64,000 bases of DNA, taken from NCBI RefSeq assembly GCF_050003625.1, contig NC_134397.1:194019063-194083062 (forward strand), written 5' to 3'. A model generated the notes under the pieces. That model ran no database searches. It was not told the origin of the DNA and was given only the letters and a program-made list of their open reading frames with translations. Numbering within the stretch: the first letter of the stretch is position 1; each line of letters opens with the position of its first letter. The DNA comes from Haematobia irritans (Eukaryota > Arthropoda > Insecta > Diptera > Muscidae). The translations under genes were made by a program, and so were the position numbers. Positions 9,609-22,034 of the stretch are shown in pieces.

Positions 9609-10690
9609 TTCTTTTTTAATTTTCTTACAATGTCTTATGGAATAGAGATAGTTTTTGTTTGAATCCTTTACAAAACCAATGTTTCTCCAAGTTTAAATAT
9701 TTTCTATGTCTTATTTTTGCTTTGACAAAAGTAAACCCAAAATGGGTGTATATTTCTATTATCCAAACATCAATTATTTTTGTGTGTTGTTATCCCAAGT
9801 GCAATGTTATGTAATCTTAAAAAGATGTGCTTAGCAAAGAAGACAATGGCAGGAAGGAAATAGACACACACACATGAAACACCCACCCACCTACACACAC
9901 TTCGTTTTGCAAATTTGAATATTTAAATCAGTGAATATTTTTCATTATGTTCTATGTTTTGTTGTACTCCCATACACCAACATATTTACGAGTATATTGT
10001 AATTGCCATTGTTCTATACCGCATATATGTATAGGGAGATACGCATGCATAAACACAAGAATATAGGTGTGTGTGTGTGAGTGTGTTTGTGGGGGAGCGT
10101 GGTTTAGATACCATAATCATTTATTTTTTTTTATATGGCAAACACCATAGCCTCTGCGAACACCATCAGCGCTTTGGGATTTGCATGTGTGGTCGTCGTT
10201 CTCTATTCTCAAATCTCACCGAGAAAATTCTAGGAAATTGAATTGAGAGAGAGAGAAAGAAAAAACAAACAAACAACAACAACTACAAGAAGAAATTGTG
10301 AAACATAGCAATTTACTTTGGTAATTTTGGTATGTGCGGTTGGGAGTTTTATACTTCATAAATACTTTAATGCGTGTATGTACATATATGGGAAATTCCA
10401 AGGGAAATTAGACGATACATTTGATTTCGATAACATGCCTACGTTTATCGTTAATGTATACGAGATGAAAGACATATGGAGTGGTGGGGGATAGTAATCT
10501 GAACTAAAGAGATGACTTTTCGATTACTTACAGACTTTTTTAAAAATTGGAAACATTTTTTTAAATTAAAAAGTCCAGGTGTCGAATATTAGAATTCTGT
10601 AAAAATTTGGAAAATTTTATTTTTTTTATCAACTTTTAAAACTGCGGTTAAACTGAAACCTTACTTTATTTTGAGCAATTATAAAAAAGA
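9609..10690. other. Single-copy sequence, no gene recognised
   Basis: Contains CA/GT-rich microsatellites (9870-9900, 10066-10100), a GAGAGA run (10247-10260) and the source-like copy of the 58-bp segment (10367-10424). No convincing coding region. It resembles intronic or intergenic fly DNA. Confidence 0.55.
10367..10424 (+). repeat. 58-bp segment identical to 2738-2795
   Basis: Exact match to the segment captured inside the array at 2738. Here it is surrounded by single-copy DNA, so this is the more likely original location. Confidence 0.9.
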
Positions 10691-11003
10691 TTACCCAGCA
10701 AAAAAATTGGAAGTTATTCTCAAGGCACAACTTTAAAATAACTTCCAAAAATGCTCTCGCAAAGAAGTTTTATATTTTAAGTGCACAGGAAGTTCATTTA
10801 AGTCAATTTTTTATAACCCGCTGTCTTCATATTTTTTCAGATTGGATTTAGCATGTTTTCGACAATATTTAAATGATTTGTAAAATTTTATGAATTCTTA
10901 CCCTGTTTTTAACCTATTTGAAACAAAAAAAAAGTTAAAATTACCCACTAAAAGTATGTTGTACCTTTGGAAGAACTTCCAAATTTTTTTGCTGGGTGGG
11001 TAA
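10691..11003. mobile_element. MITE with ACCCAGCAAAAAAATT termini
   Basis: The left end TTACCCAGCAAAAAAATT…GGAAGTT is matched by an inverted right end, AACTTCC…TTTTTTTGCTGGGT at ~10975-10998. About 310 bp, no coding capacity. A second copy's left end is at 45306. The superfamily is not clear; no certain target duplication is visible. Confidence 0.75.
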
Positions 11004-11048
11004 TTAAATAGCCTCTAAATTTTTGAATTTTTACAAAGCAAAAAAAAA

Positions 11049-11490
11049 AAACATGTATATACGGCCGTAAGTTCGGCCAGGCCGAATCTTATGTACCCTC
11101 CACCATAGATTGCGTAGAAACTGTTACTAAAGACGGTCATCTACAATTGAATTACTTGGGTTGCGGCCGATGGCAAGGCATCTTAAAACTTCTTAACATC
11201 ATCTTCTAAATTGTAAGTTAGTCTATGCGGTATATACATTAGACAAAAGAAAAGTCGAGTAAATACGTATATATTCAGTTCTTGACCGGTATATATAACA
11301 TATAGGGAAGAAATAATTACGAACCGAATTGGTGAACTTTTGTGCCGTAATTATAGAGCCAGAATTGAAATATGGTTGTCGCTTTATATGGGGGCTATAT
11401 ACAATTATGAACAAGAGTCTACCAAAATTGGCAGTTTTTTTACTGTTTGGTAGATTGGTTGAATTTTTGATGTTTTGGAAGATGCTTCAT
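11049..11490 (-). mobile_element. Family B Helentron-like 3' end leading into an array
   Basis: On the minus strand this is the family B 3' end: tail GGCCGTATATACATGTTT, hairpin TTCGGCCTGGCCGAA (11070-11086) and subterminal arm TATGGTGGAGGGTAC. A unit with TATGGGGGCTATATACA follows, then the 29-bp array starts directly. Array orientation relative to the element is the same as in 46693-48318. Confidence 0.75.
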
Positions 11491-12179
11491 AAATTTTCTA
11501 TAGAAATAACATTTTGACAAAATTTTCTACAGAAATAAAATTTTGACAAAATTTTCTACAGAAATAAAATGTTGACAAAATTTTCTACAGAAATAAAATT
11601 TTGACAAAATTTTCTACAGAAATAAAATGTTGATAAATTTCCAATAGAAATAAAATTTTAACAAAATTTTAGCAAGAAATAAAATGTTGAGAAAATTTTC
11701 TGTAGAAATAAAACTTCGACAAAATTTTTGCAAGAAATAAAATGTTTGGAAATTTTCTATGGAAATAAAATTTTGACAGAATTTTGTATAGAAATAAAAT
11801 TTTGACAGAATTTTGTATAGAAATAAAATTTTGAAAACAAAAATTCTAAAGGAATAAAATTTTGATAAATTTCCAATAGAAATAAAATTTTGAAAAAATT
11901 TTAGCAAAAAATAACATTTTGACAAAATTTTCTATAGAAATAAAATTTTGACAAAATTTTAGCAAGATATAAAATGTTGAGAAAATTTTCTATAGAAATA
12001 AAATTTTGACAAAATTTTTTGTTGAAATAAAAAAAATTTTTTGTTGAAAACATTTTTTCTATAGAAATAAAAATTTGACAAGTTGTTCTATAGAAATAAA
12101 ATTTCAACAAAATGTTCTATAAAAATAAAATTTTGACAGAATTTTGTATAGAAATAAAATTTTGACAAAATTTTCTATA

Positions 12180-14447
12180 GAAATAAAATTTTGATAAATT
12201 TCCAATAGAAATAAAATTTTGACAAAATTTTAGTAAGAAATAAAATGTTAAGAAAATTTTCTATAGAAATTACATTTTGACAAAATTTTCTATAGAAATA
12301 AAATGTTGAGAAAATTTTCTATAGAAATAAAATTTGGACAGAATTTTAGCAAGAAATAAAATGTTGAGAAAATTTTCAATAGAAATAAAATGTTGACAAA
12401 ATTTTCTATAGAAATAAAATTTTGACAAAATTTTCTATAGAAATAAAATTTTGGTAAAATTTCCTATAGAAATAAAATTTTGGCTAAATTTTCTATAGAA
12501 ATAAAATTTTGACAAAATTTTCTATAGAAATAAAATTTTGACAAAATTTTCTATTGAAATAAAATTTTGACAAAATTTTCTATAGAAATAAAATTTTGAC
12601 AAAATTTTATATAGAAATAAAATGTTGATAAATTTCCAATAGAAATAAAATTTTAACAAAATTTTAGCAAGAAATAAAATGTTGAGAAAATTTTATGTAG
12701 AAATAAAACTTTGACAAAATTTTTGCAAGAAATAAAATGTTTAGGAAATTTTCTATAGAAATAAAATTTTGACAGAATTTTGTATAGAAATAAAATTTTG
12801 AAAACAAAAATTCTAAAGGAATAAAATTTTGATAAATTTCCAATAGAAATAAAATTTTGAAAAAATTTTAGCAAAAAATAACATTTTGACAAAATTTTCT
12901 ATAGAAATAAAATTTTGACAAAATTTTTGCAAGATATAAAATGTTGAGAAAATTTTCTATAGAAATAAAATTTTGACAAAATTTTTTGTTGAAATAAAAA
13001 AAAAATTTTTGTTGAAAACATTTTTTCTATAGAAATAAAAATTTGACAAGTTGTTCTATAGAAATAAAATTTCAACAAAATGTTCTATAAAAATAAAATT
13101 TTGACAGAATTTTGTATAGAAATAAAATTTTGACAAAATTTTCTATAGAAATAAAATTTTGATAAATTTCCAATAGAAATAAAATTTTGACAAAATTTTA
13201 GCAAGAAATAAAATGTTAAGAAAATTTTCTATAGAAATAAAATTTTGACAAAATTTTATATAGAAATAAAATGTTGAGAAAATTTCCTATAGAAATAAAA
13301 TTTTGACAAAATTTTCTATAGAAATAAAATTTTGACAAAATTTCTATAGAAATAAAATTTTGACAAAATTTTCTATAGAAATAAAATTTTGGTAAAATTT
13401 CCTATAGAAATAAAATTTTGGTAAAATTTTCTATAGAAATAAAATTTTGGCAAAATTTTCTATAGAAATAAAATTTTGACAAAATTTTCTATAGATATAA
13501 AATTTTGACAAAATTTTCTATTGAAATAAAATTTTGACAAAATTTTCTATAGAAATAAAATTTCGACAAAATTTTCTATAGAAATAAAATTTTGACAAAA
13601 TTTTATATAGAAATAAAATGTTGATAAATTTCCAATAGAAATAAAATTTTAACAAAATTTTAGCAAGAAATAAAATGTTGAGAAAATTTTCTGTAGAAAT
13701 AAAACATTGACAAAATTTTTGCAAGAAATAAAATGTTTAGGAAATTTTCTATAGAAATAAAATTTTGACAGAATTTTGTATAGAAATAAAATTTTGAAAA
13801 CAAAAATTCTAAAGGAATAAAATTTTGATAAATTTCCAATAGAAATAAAATTTTGAAAAAATAACATTTTGACAAAATTTTCTATAGAAATAAAATTTTG
13901 ACAAAATTTTAGCAAGATATAAAATGTTGAGAAAATTTTCTATAGAAATAAAATTTTGACAAAATTTTTTGTTGAAATAAAAAAAATTTTTTGTTGAAAA
14001 CATTTTTTCTATAGAGATAAAAATTTGACAAGTTGTTCTATAGAAATAAAATTTCAACAAAATGTTCTATAAAAATAAAATGTTGACAGAATTTTGTATA
14101 GAAATAAAATTTTGACAAAATTTTCTATAGAAATAAAATTTTGATAAATTTCCAATAGAAATAAAATTTTGACAAAATTTTAGCAAGAAATAAAATGTTA
14201 AGAAAATTTTCTATAGAAATAAAATGTTGAGAAAATTTTCAATAGAAATAAAATTTTGACAAAATTTTCTATAGAAATAAAATTTTGACAAAATTTTCTA
14301 TGGAAATAAAGTTTGGACAGAATTTTAGCAAGAAATAAATTGTTGAGAAAATTTCCAATAGAAATAAAATGTTGACATAATTTACTAAAGAAATAAAATT
14401 TTGACAAAATTTTCTATAGAAATAAAATGTTGAGAAAATTTCCTATA
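12180..14447 (-). repeat. 2,268-bp higher-order unit, copy 1
   Basis: Marker variants recur in copy 2 at a constant offset: AATTACATTTTGAC at 12269 and 14537, and GAAAACAAAAATTC at 12800 and 15068, both 2,268 bp apart. The unit is about 78 basic repeats. Confidence 0.9.
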
Positions 14448-16716
14448 GAAATAAAATTTTGATAAATTTCCAATAGAAATAAAATTTTGACAAAATTTTA
14501 GTAAGAAATAAAATGTTAAGAAAATTTTCTATAGAAATTACATTTTGACAAAATTTTCTATAGAAATAAAATGTTGAGAAAATTTTCTATAGAAATAAAA
14601 TTTGGACAGAATTTTAGCAAGAAATAAAATGTTGAGAAAATTTTCAATAGAAATAAAATGTTGACAAAATTTTCTATAGAAATAAAATTTTGACAAAATT
14701 TTCTATAGAAATAAAATTTTGGTAAAATTTCCTATAGAAATAAAATTTTGGCTAAATTTTCTATAGAAATAAAATTTTGACAAAATTTTCTATAGAAATA
14801 AAATTTTGACAAAATTTTCTATTGAAATAAAATTTTGACAAAATTTTCTATAGAAATAAAATTTTGACAAAATTTTATATAGAAATAAAATGTTGATAAA
14901 TTTCCAATAGAAATAAAATTTTAACAAAATTTTAGCAAGAAATAAAATGTTGAGAAAATTTTATGTAGAAATAAAACTTTGACAAAATTTTTGCAAGAAA
15001 TAAAATGTTTAGGAAATTTTCTATAGAAATAAAATTTTGACAGAATTTTGTATAGAAATAAAATTTTGAAAACAAAAATTCTAAAGGAATAAAATTTTGA
15101 TAAATTTCCAATAGAAATAAAATTTTGAAAAAATTTTAGCAAAAAATAACATTTTGACAAAATTTTCTATAGAAATAAAATTTTGACAAAATTTTTGCAA
15201 GATATAAAATGTTGAGAAAATTTTCTATAGAAATAAAATTTTGACAAAATTTTTTGTTGAAATAAAAAAAAAATTTTTGTTGAAAACATTTTTTCTATAG
15301 AAATAAAAATTTGACAAGTTGTTCTATAGAAATAAAATTTCAACAAAATGTTCTATAAAAATAAAATTTTGACAGAATTTTGTATAGAAATAAAATTTTG
15401 ACAAAATTTTCTATAGAAATAAAATTTTGATAAATTTCCAATAGAAATAAAATTTTGACAAAATTTTAGCAAGAAATAAAATGTTAAGAAAATTTTCTAT
15501 AGAAATAAAATTTTGACAAAATTTTATATAGAAATAAAATGTTGAGAAAATTTCCTATAGAAATAAAATTTTGACAAAATTTTCTATAGAAATAAAATTT
15601 TGACAAAATTTCTATAGAAATAAAATTTTGACAAAATTTTCTATAGAAATAAAATTTTGGTAAAATTTCCTATAGAAATAAAATTTTGGTAAAATTTTCT
15701 ATAGAAATAAAATTTTGGCAAAATTTTCTATAGAAATAAAATTTTGACAAAATTTTCTATAGATATAAAATTTTGACAAAATTTTCTATTGAAATAAAAT
15801 TTTGACAAAATTTTCTATAGAAATAAAATTTCGACAAAATTTTCTATAGAAATAAAATTTTGACAAAATTTTCTATAGAAATAAAATTTTGGTAAAATTT
15901 CCAATAGAAATAAAATTTTAACAAAATTTTAGCAAGAAATAAAATGTTGAGAAAATTTTCTGTAGAAATAAAACATTGACAAAATTTTTGCAAGAAATAA
16001 AATGTTTAGGAAATTTTCTATAGAAATAAAATTTTGACAGAATTTTGTATAGAAATAAAATTTTGAAAACAAAAATTCTAAAGGAATAAAATTTTGATAA
16101 ATTTCCAATAGAAATAAAATTTTGAAAAAATAACATTTTGACAAAATTTTCTATAGAAATAAAATTTTGACAAAATTTTAGCAAGATATAAAATGTTGAG
16201 AAAATTTTCTATAGAAATAAAATTTTGACAAAATTTTTTGTTGAAATAAAAAAAATTTTTTGTTGAAAACATTTTTTCTATAGAGATAAAAATTTGACAA
16301 GTTGTTCTATAGAAATAAAATTTCAACAAAATGTTCTATAAAAATAAAATGTTGACAGAATTTTGTATAGAAATAAAATTTTGACAAAATTTTCTATAGA
16401 AATAAAATTTTGATAAATTTCCAATAGAAATAAAATTTTGACAAAATTTTAGCAAGAAATAAAATGTTAAGAAAATTTTCTATAGAAATAAAATGTTGAG
16501 AAAATTTTCAATAGAAATAAAATTTTGACAAAATTTTCTATAGAAATAAAATTTTGACAAAATTTTCTATAGAAATAAAGTTTGGACAGAATTTTAGCAA
16601 GAAATAAATTGTTGAGAAAATTTCCAATAGAAATAAAATGTTGACATAATTTACTAAAGAAATAAAATTTTGACAAAATTTTCTATAGAAATAAAATGTT
16701 GAGAAATTTTCCTATA
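14448..16716 (-). repeat. 2,268-bp higher-order unit, copy 2
   Basis: Near-identical to 12180-14447. The offset grows to 2,269 after one indel near 13600/15870, where copy 2 has GGTAAAATTTCCAATAG and copy 1 has GATAAATTTCCAATAG. Either a recent unequal crossover or an assembly duplication. Confidence 0.9.
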
Positions 16717-17076
16717 GAAATAAAATTTTGACAAAATTTTCTATAGAAATAAAATTTTGACAAAATTTTCTATAGAAATAAAATTTTGGTAAAATTTCCT
16801 ATAGAAATAAAATTTTGGCAAAATTTTCTATAGAAATAAAATTTTGACAAAATTTTCTATAGAAATAAAATTTTGGTAAAATTTCCTATAGAAATAAAAT
16901 TTTGGCAAAATTTTCTATAGAAATAAAATTTTGACAAAATTTTCTATAGAAATAAAATTTTGACAAAATTTTCTATTGATATAAAATTTTGACAAAATTT
17001 TCTATATAAATAAAATTTCGACAAAATTTTCTATAGAAATAAAATTTCGACAAAATTTACTAAAGAAATAAGATTT

Positions 17077-17180
17077 TGACAAAGAGAGATGTTTCTACAA
17101 AGATTTATTTCGGCAAAAGCCGACTATCATAAACCTTTTTTCGGAAGGTTCAAGTGTGGTTCACTCTGGGTTTAGTGAAA
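17077..17180 (+). repeat. Module M, truncated copy
   Basis: Begins at the array edge with GACAAAGAGAGATGTTT. Continues TTATTTCGGCAAAAGCCGAC and AACCTTTTTTCGGAAGGTT (a short hairpin), and ends after GTGGTTCACTCTGGG. The rest of the module is missing. Confidence 0.85.
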
Positions 17181-17370
17181 TGTAAATCTTTTTGGGGATT
17201 ATAATTTTCACTGTATTCATGTCCCATGCGGAACAAAAGCTCTATGTTGTGACAAAAAACCAACGACACCGATGTTCATTGAACACAATAACAACGAAAA
17301 AGAGTTGAATTGTTGTGTCGATGTTTGTTATCACATGGCATATGTGATTTTATTTCTTAGTATTACACTT

Positions 17371-17590
17371 ACCCCCATTTTCATAAAGCTCCGTTAGTGT
17401 TCCGTTAACTAACCAACTTTTAAACCGTATTATAGACGAAGCTGTCATCCTGCCTTTATATTCCATAGGCCAGTTAGGAACTTAACTGACGAAAAAATTT
17501 CAGTTAAAGTTAACCGGAGAGAAGATATTTGCAATTTACTTTCTGTTAACGGGCAGTTAAAGCCTAACGGAGCTACATGAAAATGGCCGT
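17371..17590. mobile_element. MITE F (ACCCCCATTTTCAT… termini), copy 1
   Basis: The left end ACCCCCATTTTCATAAAGCT and the inverted right end AGCTACATGAAAATGGCCGT form ~26-bp imperfect terminal repeats. The 220-bp interior is rich in GTTAA/TTAAC motifs. Copy 2 is at 28372-28592. No coding capacity. Confidence 0.8.
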
Positions 17591-18404
17591 TAAAGTTGTT
17601 TCCTATTCAAAAACACTTGCGCAAATGGCAAATGTCTGTTTTCTTTAATTCACATAGCAAAAAACATATGAAGCACCCCTTTTGTCTGCATTCAAAATGA
17701 ATATGTCTTTATTTGATTTTAAAAATAGTGTCTACTATGAATTTGTCGCTTTTGTTCATTTGCTCTTTTATGTAAATAATTAAAAAAAACTCTAAAAACG
17801 TATAACTGTGGTGTCATCATTATTATTTAATCAGACCGTATACTTTTGTTTTTAGTTTGCTTTCAAATTAAAATGTTTCTATAAACAGGTGAAAAAAACA
17901 TACTTTAAAATATGCCCTCCTCATTTGAGATGCTCTTTTTTGTATGTAAAAAATAAATTACGAGCAAATTTTCGAAACAGACAGAATTTTATTTCTATGA
18001 TATGCAAGTCTATGACCTCATATTCCCTTTTTGTTCCAACGACTATCGAAATGGAATGGAAAGAGTCAAAGAAGAAAGACATACAAATTTTACTATAAAA
18101 TTTTTATAGAAACATCATATTCATTTGGAGCTGCCACTTCTTTGTATTTGCAACTGCAATGGAGTCATGAAATGATGCAGTTTTTCCCTTTTTATGAAAG
18201 GGGAAATAATAAATGATGCTTGTGAAAGACAGCAATGTTATTACCGGAAGAAAAAAATCATGGAAAATAGAATACAATTTAAATTTTCTACATTTGTATT
18301 GGAGATGTAGACATGACATTACATTGTAATGAGTTATCTTTCATCGCATATGTAAATATATAATATGACGGTTAATATATGGTCTGTAGCAAATTAAAAA
18401 AAAA
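17591..18404. other. Single-copy spacer, no gene recognised
   Basis: AT-rich. Overlapping short open frames on both strands (17889-18319) show no family resemblance, and their composition matches the background. Confidence 0.5.
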
Positions 18405-18667
18405 AAAAAAAATAGAAAATTTTATAGAAATAAAATTTTGCAAAAATTTTCTATAGAAATACAATTTTGAGACAATTTTCTATATAAATAAAATTTTGAT
18501 AAAATTATATATAGAAATAAAATTTTGACAAAATTTTCTATAGAATTAAAATTTTGGCCATATTTTCTATAGAAATAATATTTTGACAAAATTGTCTATA
18601 GAAATAAAATTTTGAGAAAATTTTTTATAGAAATAAAATTTTGACAAATCTTTCTAAAGAAATAAAA
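18405..18667 (-). repeat. 29-bp minisatellite array (-)
   Basis: About nine diverged units following an A-run at 18397. The last unit runs straight into module M (GACAAAGAGAGATG). Confidence 0.95.
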
Positions 18668-18924
18668 TTTTGACAAAGAGAGATGTTTACAAAAATATTT
18701 ATTTTGGCAAAAGCCGACTATCACAAACCTTTTTTCGGAAGGTTCAAGTGTGGTTCACTTTGGGTTTAGTGAACTACCCAATTGGTTGATAGTTTTGCTG
18801 CAAACAGAGGATGATGATGAGGAATGTGGTAATTCGGAAACAACTGTAAATCCAACTGTTTTTTCCAAGCTATACTTGTAGTTAAGTCAATGCATTGTTT
18901 TAAGCTATGATCAAAAACAACGAT
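18668..18924 (+). repeat. Module M copy
   Basis: GACAAAGAGAGATGTTT to CAAAAACAACGATAATGAAA, with the hairpin AACCTTTTTTCGGAAGGTT, AGAGGATGATGATGAGG and a short form of the CTACACTTGTAG box (CTATACTTGTAG). It is ~90 bp shorter than the copy at 19525, lacking CTATAGGGCTTTGCCCAAAT. Confidence 0.88.
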
Positions 18925-19524
18925 AATGAAATAAAATTTTGACAAAATTTTCGATAGAAAAAAAAAATTTTGACAAAATTTTCTATTGGAATAAAATTTT
19001 GAGAAAAATTTCTATAAAAATAAAATTTAGAGAAAATTTTCAATAGAAATAAAATTTTGACAAAATTTTTTATAGAAATACACTTTTGAGAAAATTTTCT
19101 GTAGAAATAAAATTTTGACAAAATTTTCTGTAGGAATTAAATTTTGAGAAAATTTTCTAAGATATAAAATTTTGACAAAATTTCCTATAGAAATAAAATT
19201 TTGAGAAAATTTTCTATAGAAATAAACTTTTGACAAAATTTTCTATAGAAATACAATTTGGAGGCAATTTTCTATATAAATAAAATTTTGATAAAGTTTT
19301 ATATAGAAATAAAATCTTGAGAAAATTTTCTATAAAAATAAAACTTAAACAAAATTTTCTTTAAAAATAAAATGTTGAGAAAATTTTCTATAGAAATAAA
19401 ATTTTGACAAAATTTTCTACAGAAATCAAATTTTAAGAAAATTTTCTATAGAAATAAAATATTGACAAATTTTTCTATAGAAATAAATATTTGACAAATT
19501 TTTCTACAGAAATAAAATTTTGAC
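18925..19524 (-). repeat. 29-bp minisatellite array (-)
   Basis: About 20 units with frequent GAGAAAATTTTC variants, bounded on both sides by module M copies. Confidence 0.96.
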
Positions 19525-19868
19525 AAAGAGAGATGTTTATAAAAAGATTTATTTCGGCAAAAGTTGACTATCATACACCCTTTTTCGGAAGGTTCAAGTG
19601 TGGTTCACTCTGGGCTTAGTGAACTACCCGAATTTATCCTGATAATTAGTTGATAGTTCGGCTGCAAATAGAGGATGCTGATGAGGAATGTGGTAATTCG
19701 GAATCAGCTGTACATCCAACCGTCTTGCAGTCTATAGGGCTTTGCCCAAATAAATTTGATAAGCATACTTTTCCAAGCTACACTTGTAGTTTAGTCAATG
19801 CATGGTTTTACGCTGAGATCAAAAACAACAATAATGATTGAAGAGACACTAACAATAACAAACAAAAC
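19525..19868 (+). repeat. Module M copy (full length, ~340 bp)
   Basis: GACAAAGAGAGATG, CGGAAGGTTCAAGTGTGG, TAATTAGTTGATAGTT, GAGGATGCTGATGAGG, CTATAGGGCTTTGCCC, CTACACTTGTAGTTTAGTC and TCAAAAACAACAATAATG in that order, then AACAAAACGAATGAAATAAA back into the array. A 63-codon open frame in it is not preserved in other copies. Confidence 0.9.
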
Positions 19869-20345
19869 GAATGAAATAAAATTTTGACAAAATTTTCTAT
19901 AGAAATAAAATTTTGACGAAATTTTCTATAGAAGCAAAATTTAGACAAAATTTTCTATAGAAATAAAGTTTGGACAATATTTTCATTAGAAATAAAATTT
20001 TAGGAAAATTTTCATTAGAAATAAAATTTCTTGAAAATTTTATTAGAAATAAAATTTTGACAAAATTTTATTAGAAATAAAATTTCTTGAAAATTTTCTA
20101 TAAAAATAAAATTTTGACAACATTTTTTGTAAAAATAAAATTTTGAGAAAATTTTCTATAGAAATAAAATTGTCAGAAATTTTTCCACGGAAATAAAATT
20201 TTGAGAAAATTTTCTATAGAAATGAAATTTTGACAAATTTTTTTATAGAAATAAAATCTTGAAAAAATTTTCTATAAAAATCAAACTTTAACAAAATTTT
20301 CTTTAAAAATAAATTTTTGAGAAAATTTTCTATAGAAATAAAATT
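19869..20345 (-). repeat. 29-bp minisatellite array (-)
   Basis: About 16 units, with TTTTCATTAGAAAT and AATTTCTTGAAAATT variants. Confidence 0.95.
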
Positions 20346-20528
20346 TTTTCATTCGTTTTGTTTTGTTATTGTTGGTTTTGTTCTTTAAGCATTGTAGTTG
20401 TTTTTTGATTTCAGCTTAAAACCATACATCGACTAAACTACAAGTGTAGCTTAACCAACAGAGGAAAAGAATGTTTGTCAAATTTATTTGGGCTATAGGG
20501 TTTTATAGACTGGCGGCTGTCATGCAAA
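20346..20528 (-). repeat. Module M, inverted partial copy
   Basis: Reverse complement of the 3' half of module M: TTTTGATTTCAGC, ACTACAAGTGTAGCTTAACC, CAAATTTATTTGGGC. It joins head-on to a forward copy at ~20528, giving an inverted junction. Confidence 0.85.
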
Positions 20529-20834
20529 ACCTTTTTTCGGAAGGTTCAAGTGTGGTTCATTGTTGGGTTTAATGCACTGCCTGAATTTATTCTGATAATT
20601 GGTTGATAGTTTTGCTGCAAGTAGAAGATGCTGATGAGAAATGTGGTAATTCCGAAACGTGCTTCCATCCAACCATCTTGCAGTCTATAGGGCTTTGCCC
20701 AAATAAATTTGACAAACATTATTTTCCTCTGTTGGTTAAGCTACACTTGTAGTTTACACAATGCATGGGCTTAAGCTGATCAAAACCAACAACAATGATT
20801 AAAGAAAAAAGCCAACAATAACAAATCAAAACGA
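20529..20834 (+). repeat. Module M copy
   Basis: Starts inside the module at ACCTTTTTTCGGAAGGTTC and continues to CAAAACGAATGAAATAAAA, with the CTATAGGGCTTTGCCC and CTACACTTGTAG boxes. The first ~75 bp of the module are missing at the inverted junction. Confidence 0.88.
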
Positions 20835-21010
20835 ATGAAATAAAATTTTGAGAAAATTTTCTACAAAAATAAAATTTTGACAAAATTTTCTACAGAAATA
20901 AAATATTGACAAAATTTTCTATAGAAATAAAATTTGACAAAATTTTCTATAGAAATAAAATTTTGCCAACATTTTCTATATAATAAAATGGTTTGGCAAA
21001 ATTTTCTACA
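20835..21010 (-). repeat. 29-bp minisatellite array (-)
   Basis: Six units, then a partial module M. Confidence 0.93.
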
Positions 21011-21100
21011 GCATTTGACAAACATTCTTCTCCTCTGGTGGTTAAGCTACACTTGTAGTATAGTCAATGCATGGTTTTAAGCGGAAATCTAAAAAAAAAA
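21011..21100 (+). repeat. Module M, 3' fragment
   Basis: Only CATTTGACAAACATTC, GGTTAAGCTACACTTGTAG and GTCAATGCATGGTTTTAAGC remain, followed by an A-run. Confidence 0.85.
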
Positions 21101-22034
21101 AACAAATTTCACAAAATTTTCTATAGGAATAAAATTTTGAGAAAAATTTCTATAGAAATAAAATTTTGACAAAATTTTCTATAGAAGAACAATTTTGAGA
21201 AAATTTTCTATAGAAATAAATTTTGACAAAATTTTCTATAAAAATAAAATTTTGTGAAAAATTTCTATAGAAATAAAATTTTGACACAATTTTCTATAGA
21301 AACACAATTTTGAGAAAATTTTCGTTAGAAATAAAATTTTGATAAAATTTTCTATAGATACACAATTTTGAGAAAATTTTTTATAGAAATAAAATTTTGA
21401 GAAAATTTTATATAGAAGCACAATTTTGAGAAAATTTTGTATAGAAATAAAATTTTGACAAAATTTTGTATAGAAATAAAATTTTGACAAAATTTTGTAT
21501 AGAAATAAAATTTTGTGAAAATTTTCTATAGATTTTTTTTTAATTTCTATAGAAATAAAATTTTGACAAAATTTTGTATATAAATAAAATTTTGACAAAA
21601 TTTTCTATAAAAATAAAATTTTGACAAAATGTTCTATACAAATAAAAATTTGACACAATTTTCAATAGAAATACAATTTTGAGAACACTTTCTTTAGAAA
21701 CACAATTTTGGCAAAATTTTCTACTTAAATAAAATTTTGACAAATTTTTTTGTAAAAATAAAATTTTGACAAAATTTTCTATAGAAATAAAATTTTGAGA
21801 AAATTTTCTATAGAAATAAAATTTTGGGAAATTTTTCCACAGAAATAAAATTTTGACATTTTCTATAGAAATATTATTTATTTATTGTTTATTTTAATCA
21901 TACAGTAAATGTATTGTAAAAAAATAAAAGTACCATTGGCTGCTAAGGCCATCAGCTTTTCTATAGAAATAAATTTCGATAAAATTTACTAGAAAAATAA
22001 AATTTCGCAAAATTTTTTATAGAAATAAAATTTT
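21101..22034 (-). repeat. 29-bp minisatellite array (-)
   Basis: About 30 units with ACACAATTTTGAGAAAATT variants. It is interrupted at 21886-21957 by a retroposon end. Confidence 0.95.
21886..21957 (-). mobile_element. Short 3' end of a retroposon
   Basis: On the minus strand: GCTGATGGCCTTAGCAGCC, then TTTACAATACATTTACTG, then an (AATAAA)-like tail AAACAATAAATAAATAA. Such heavily 5'-truncated ends with simple-repeat tails are typical of non-LTR retrotransposons. The family is not identified. Confidence 0.55.

Larger units (their letters stand above)
11491..17085 (-). repeat. 5.6-kb 29-bp minisatellite array (- orientation)
   Basis: About 190 units of the 29-bp repeat, read on + as CTATAGAAATAAAATTTTG followed by ACAAAATTTT. 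Variant units (CAAGAAATAAAATG, AATTTCCAATAG, TTTTTTGTTGAAAT, AAATTCTAAAGG) define higher-order blocks of ~967-997 bp. These lie within a 2,268-bp tandem duplication. Two percent or less difference is visible between the two 2,268-bp copies by eye. Confidence 0.97.
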
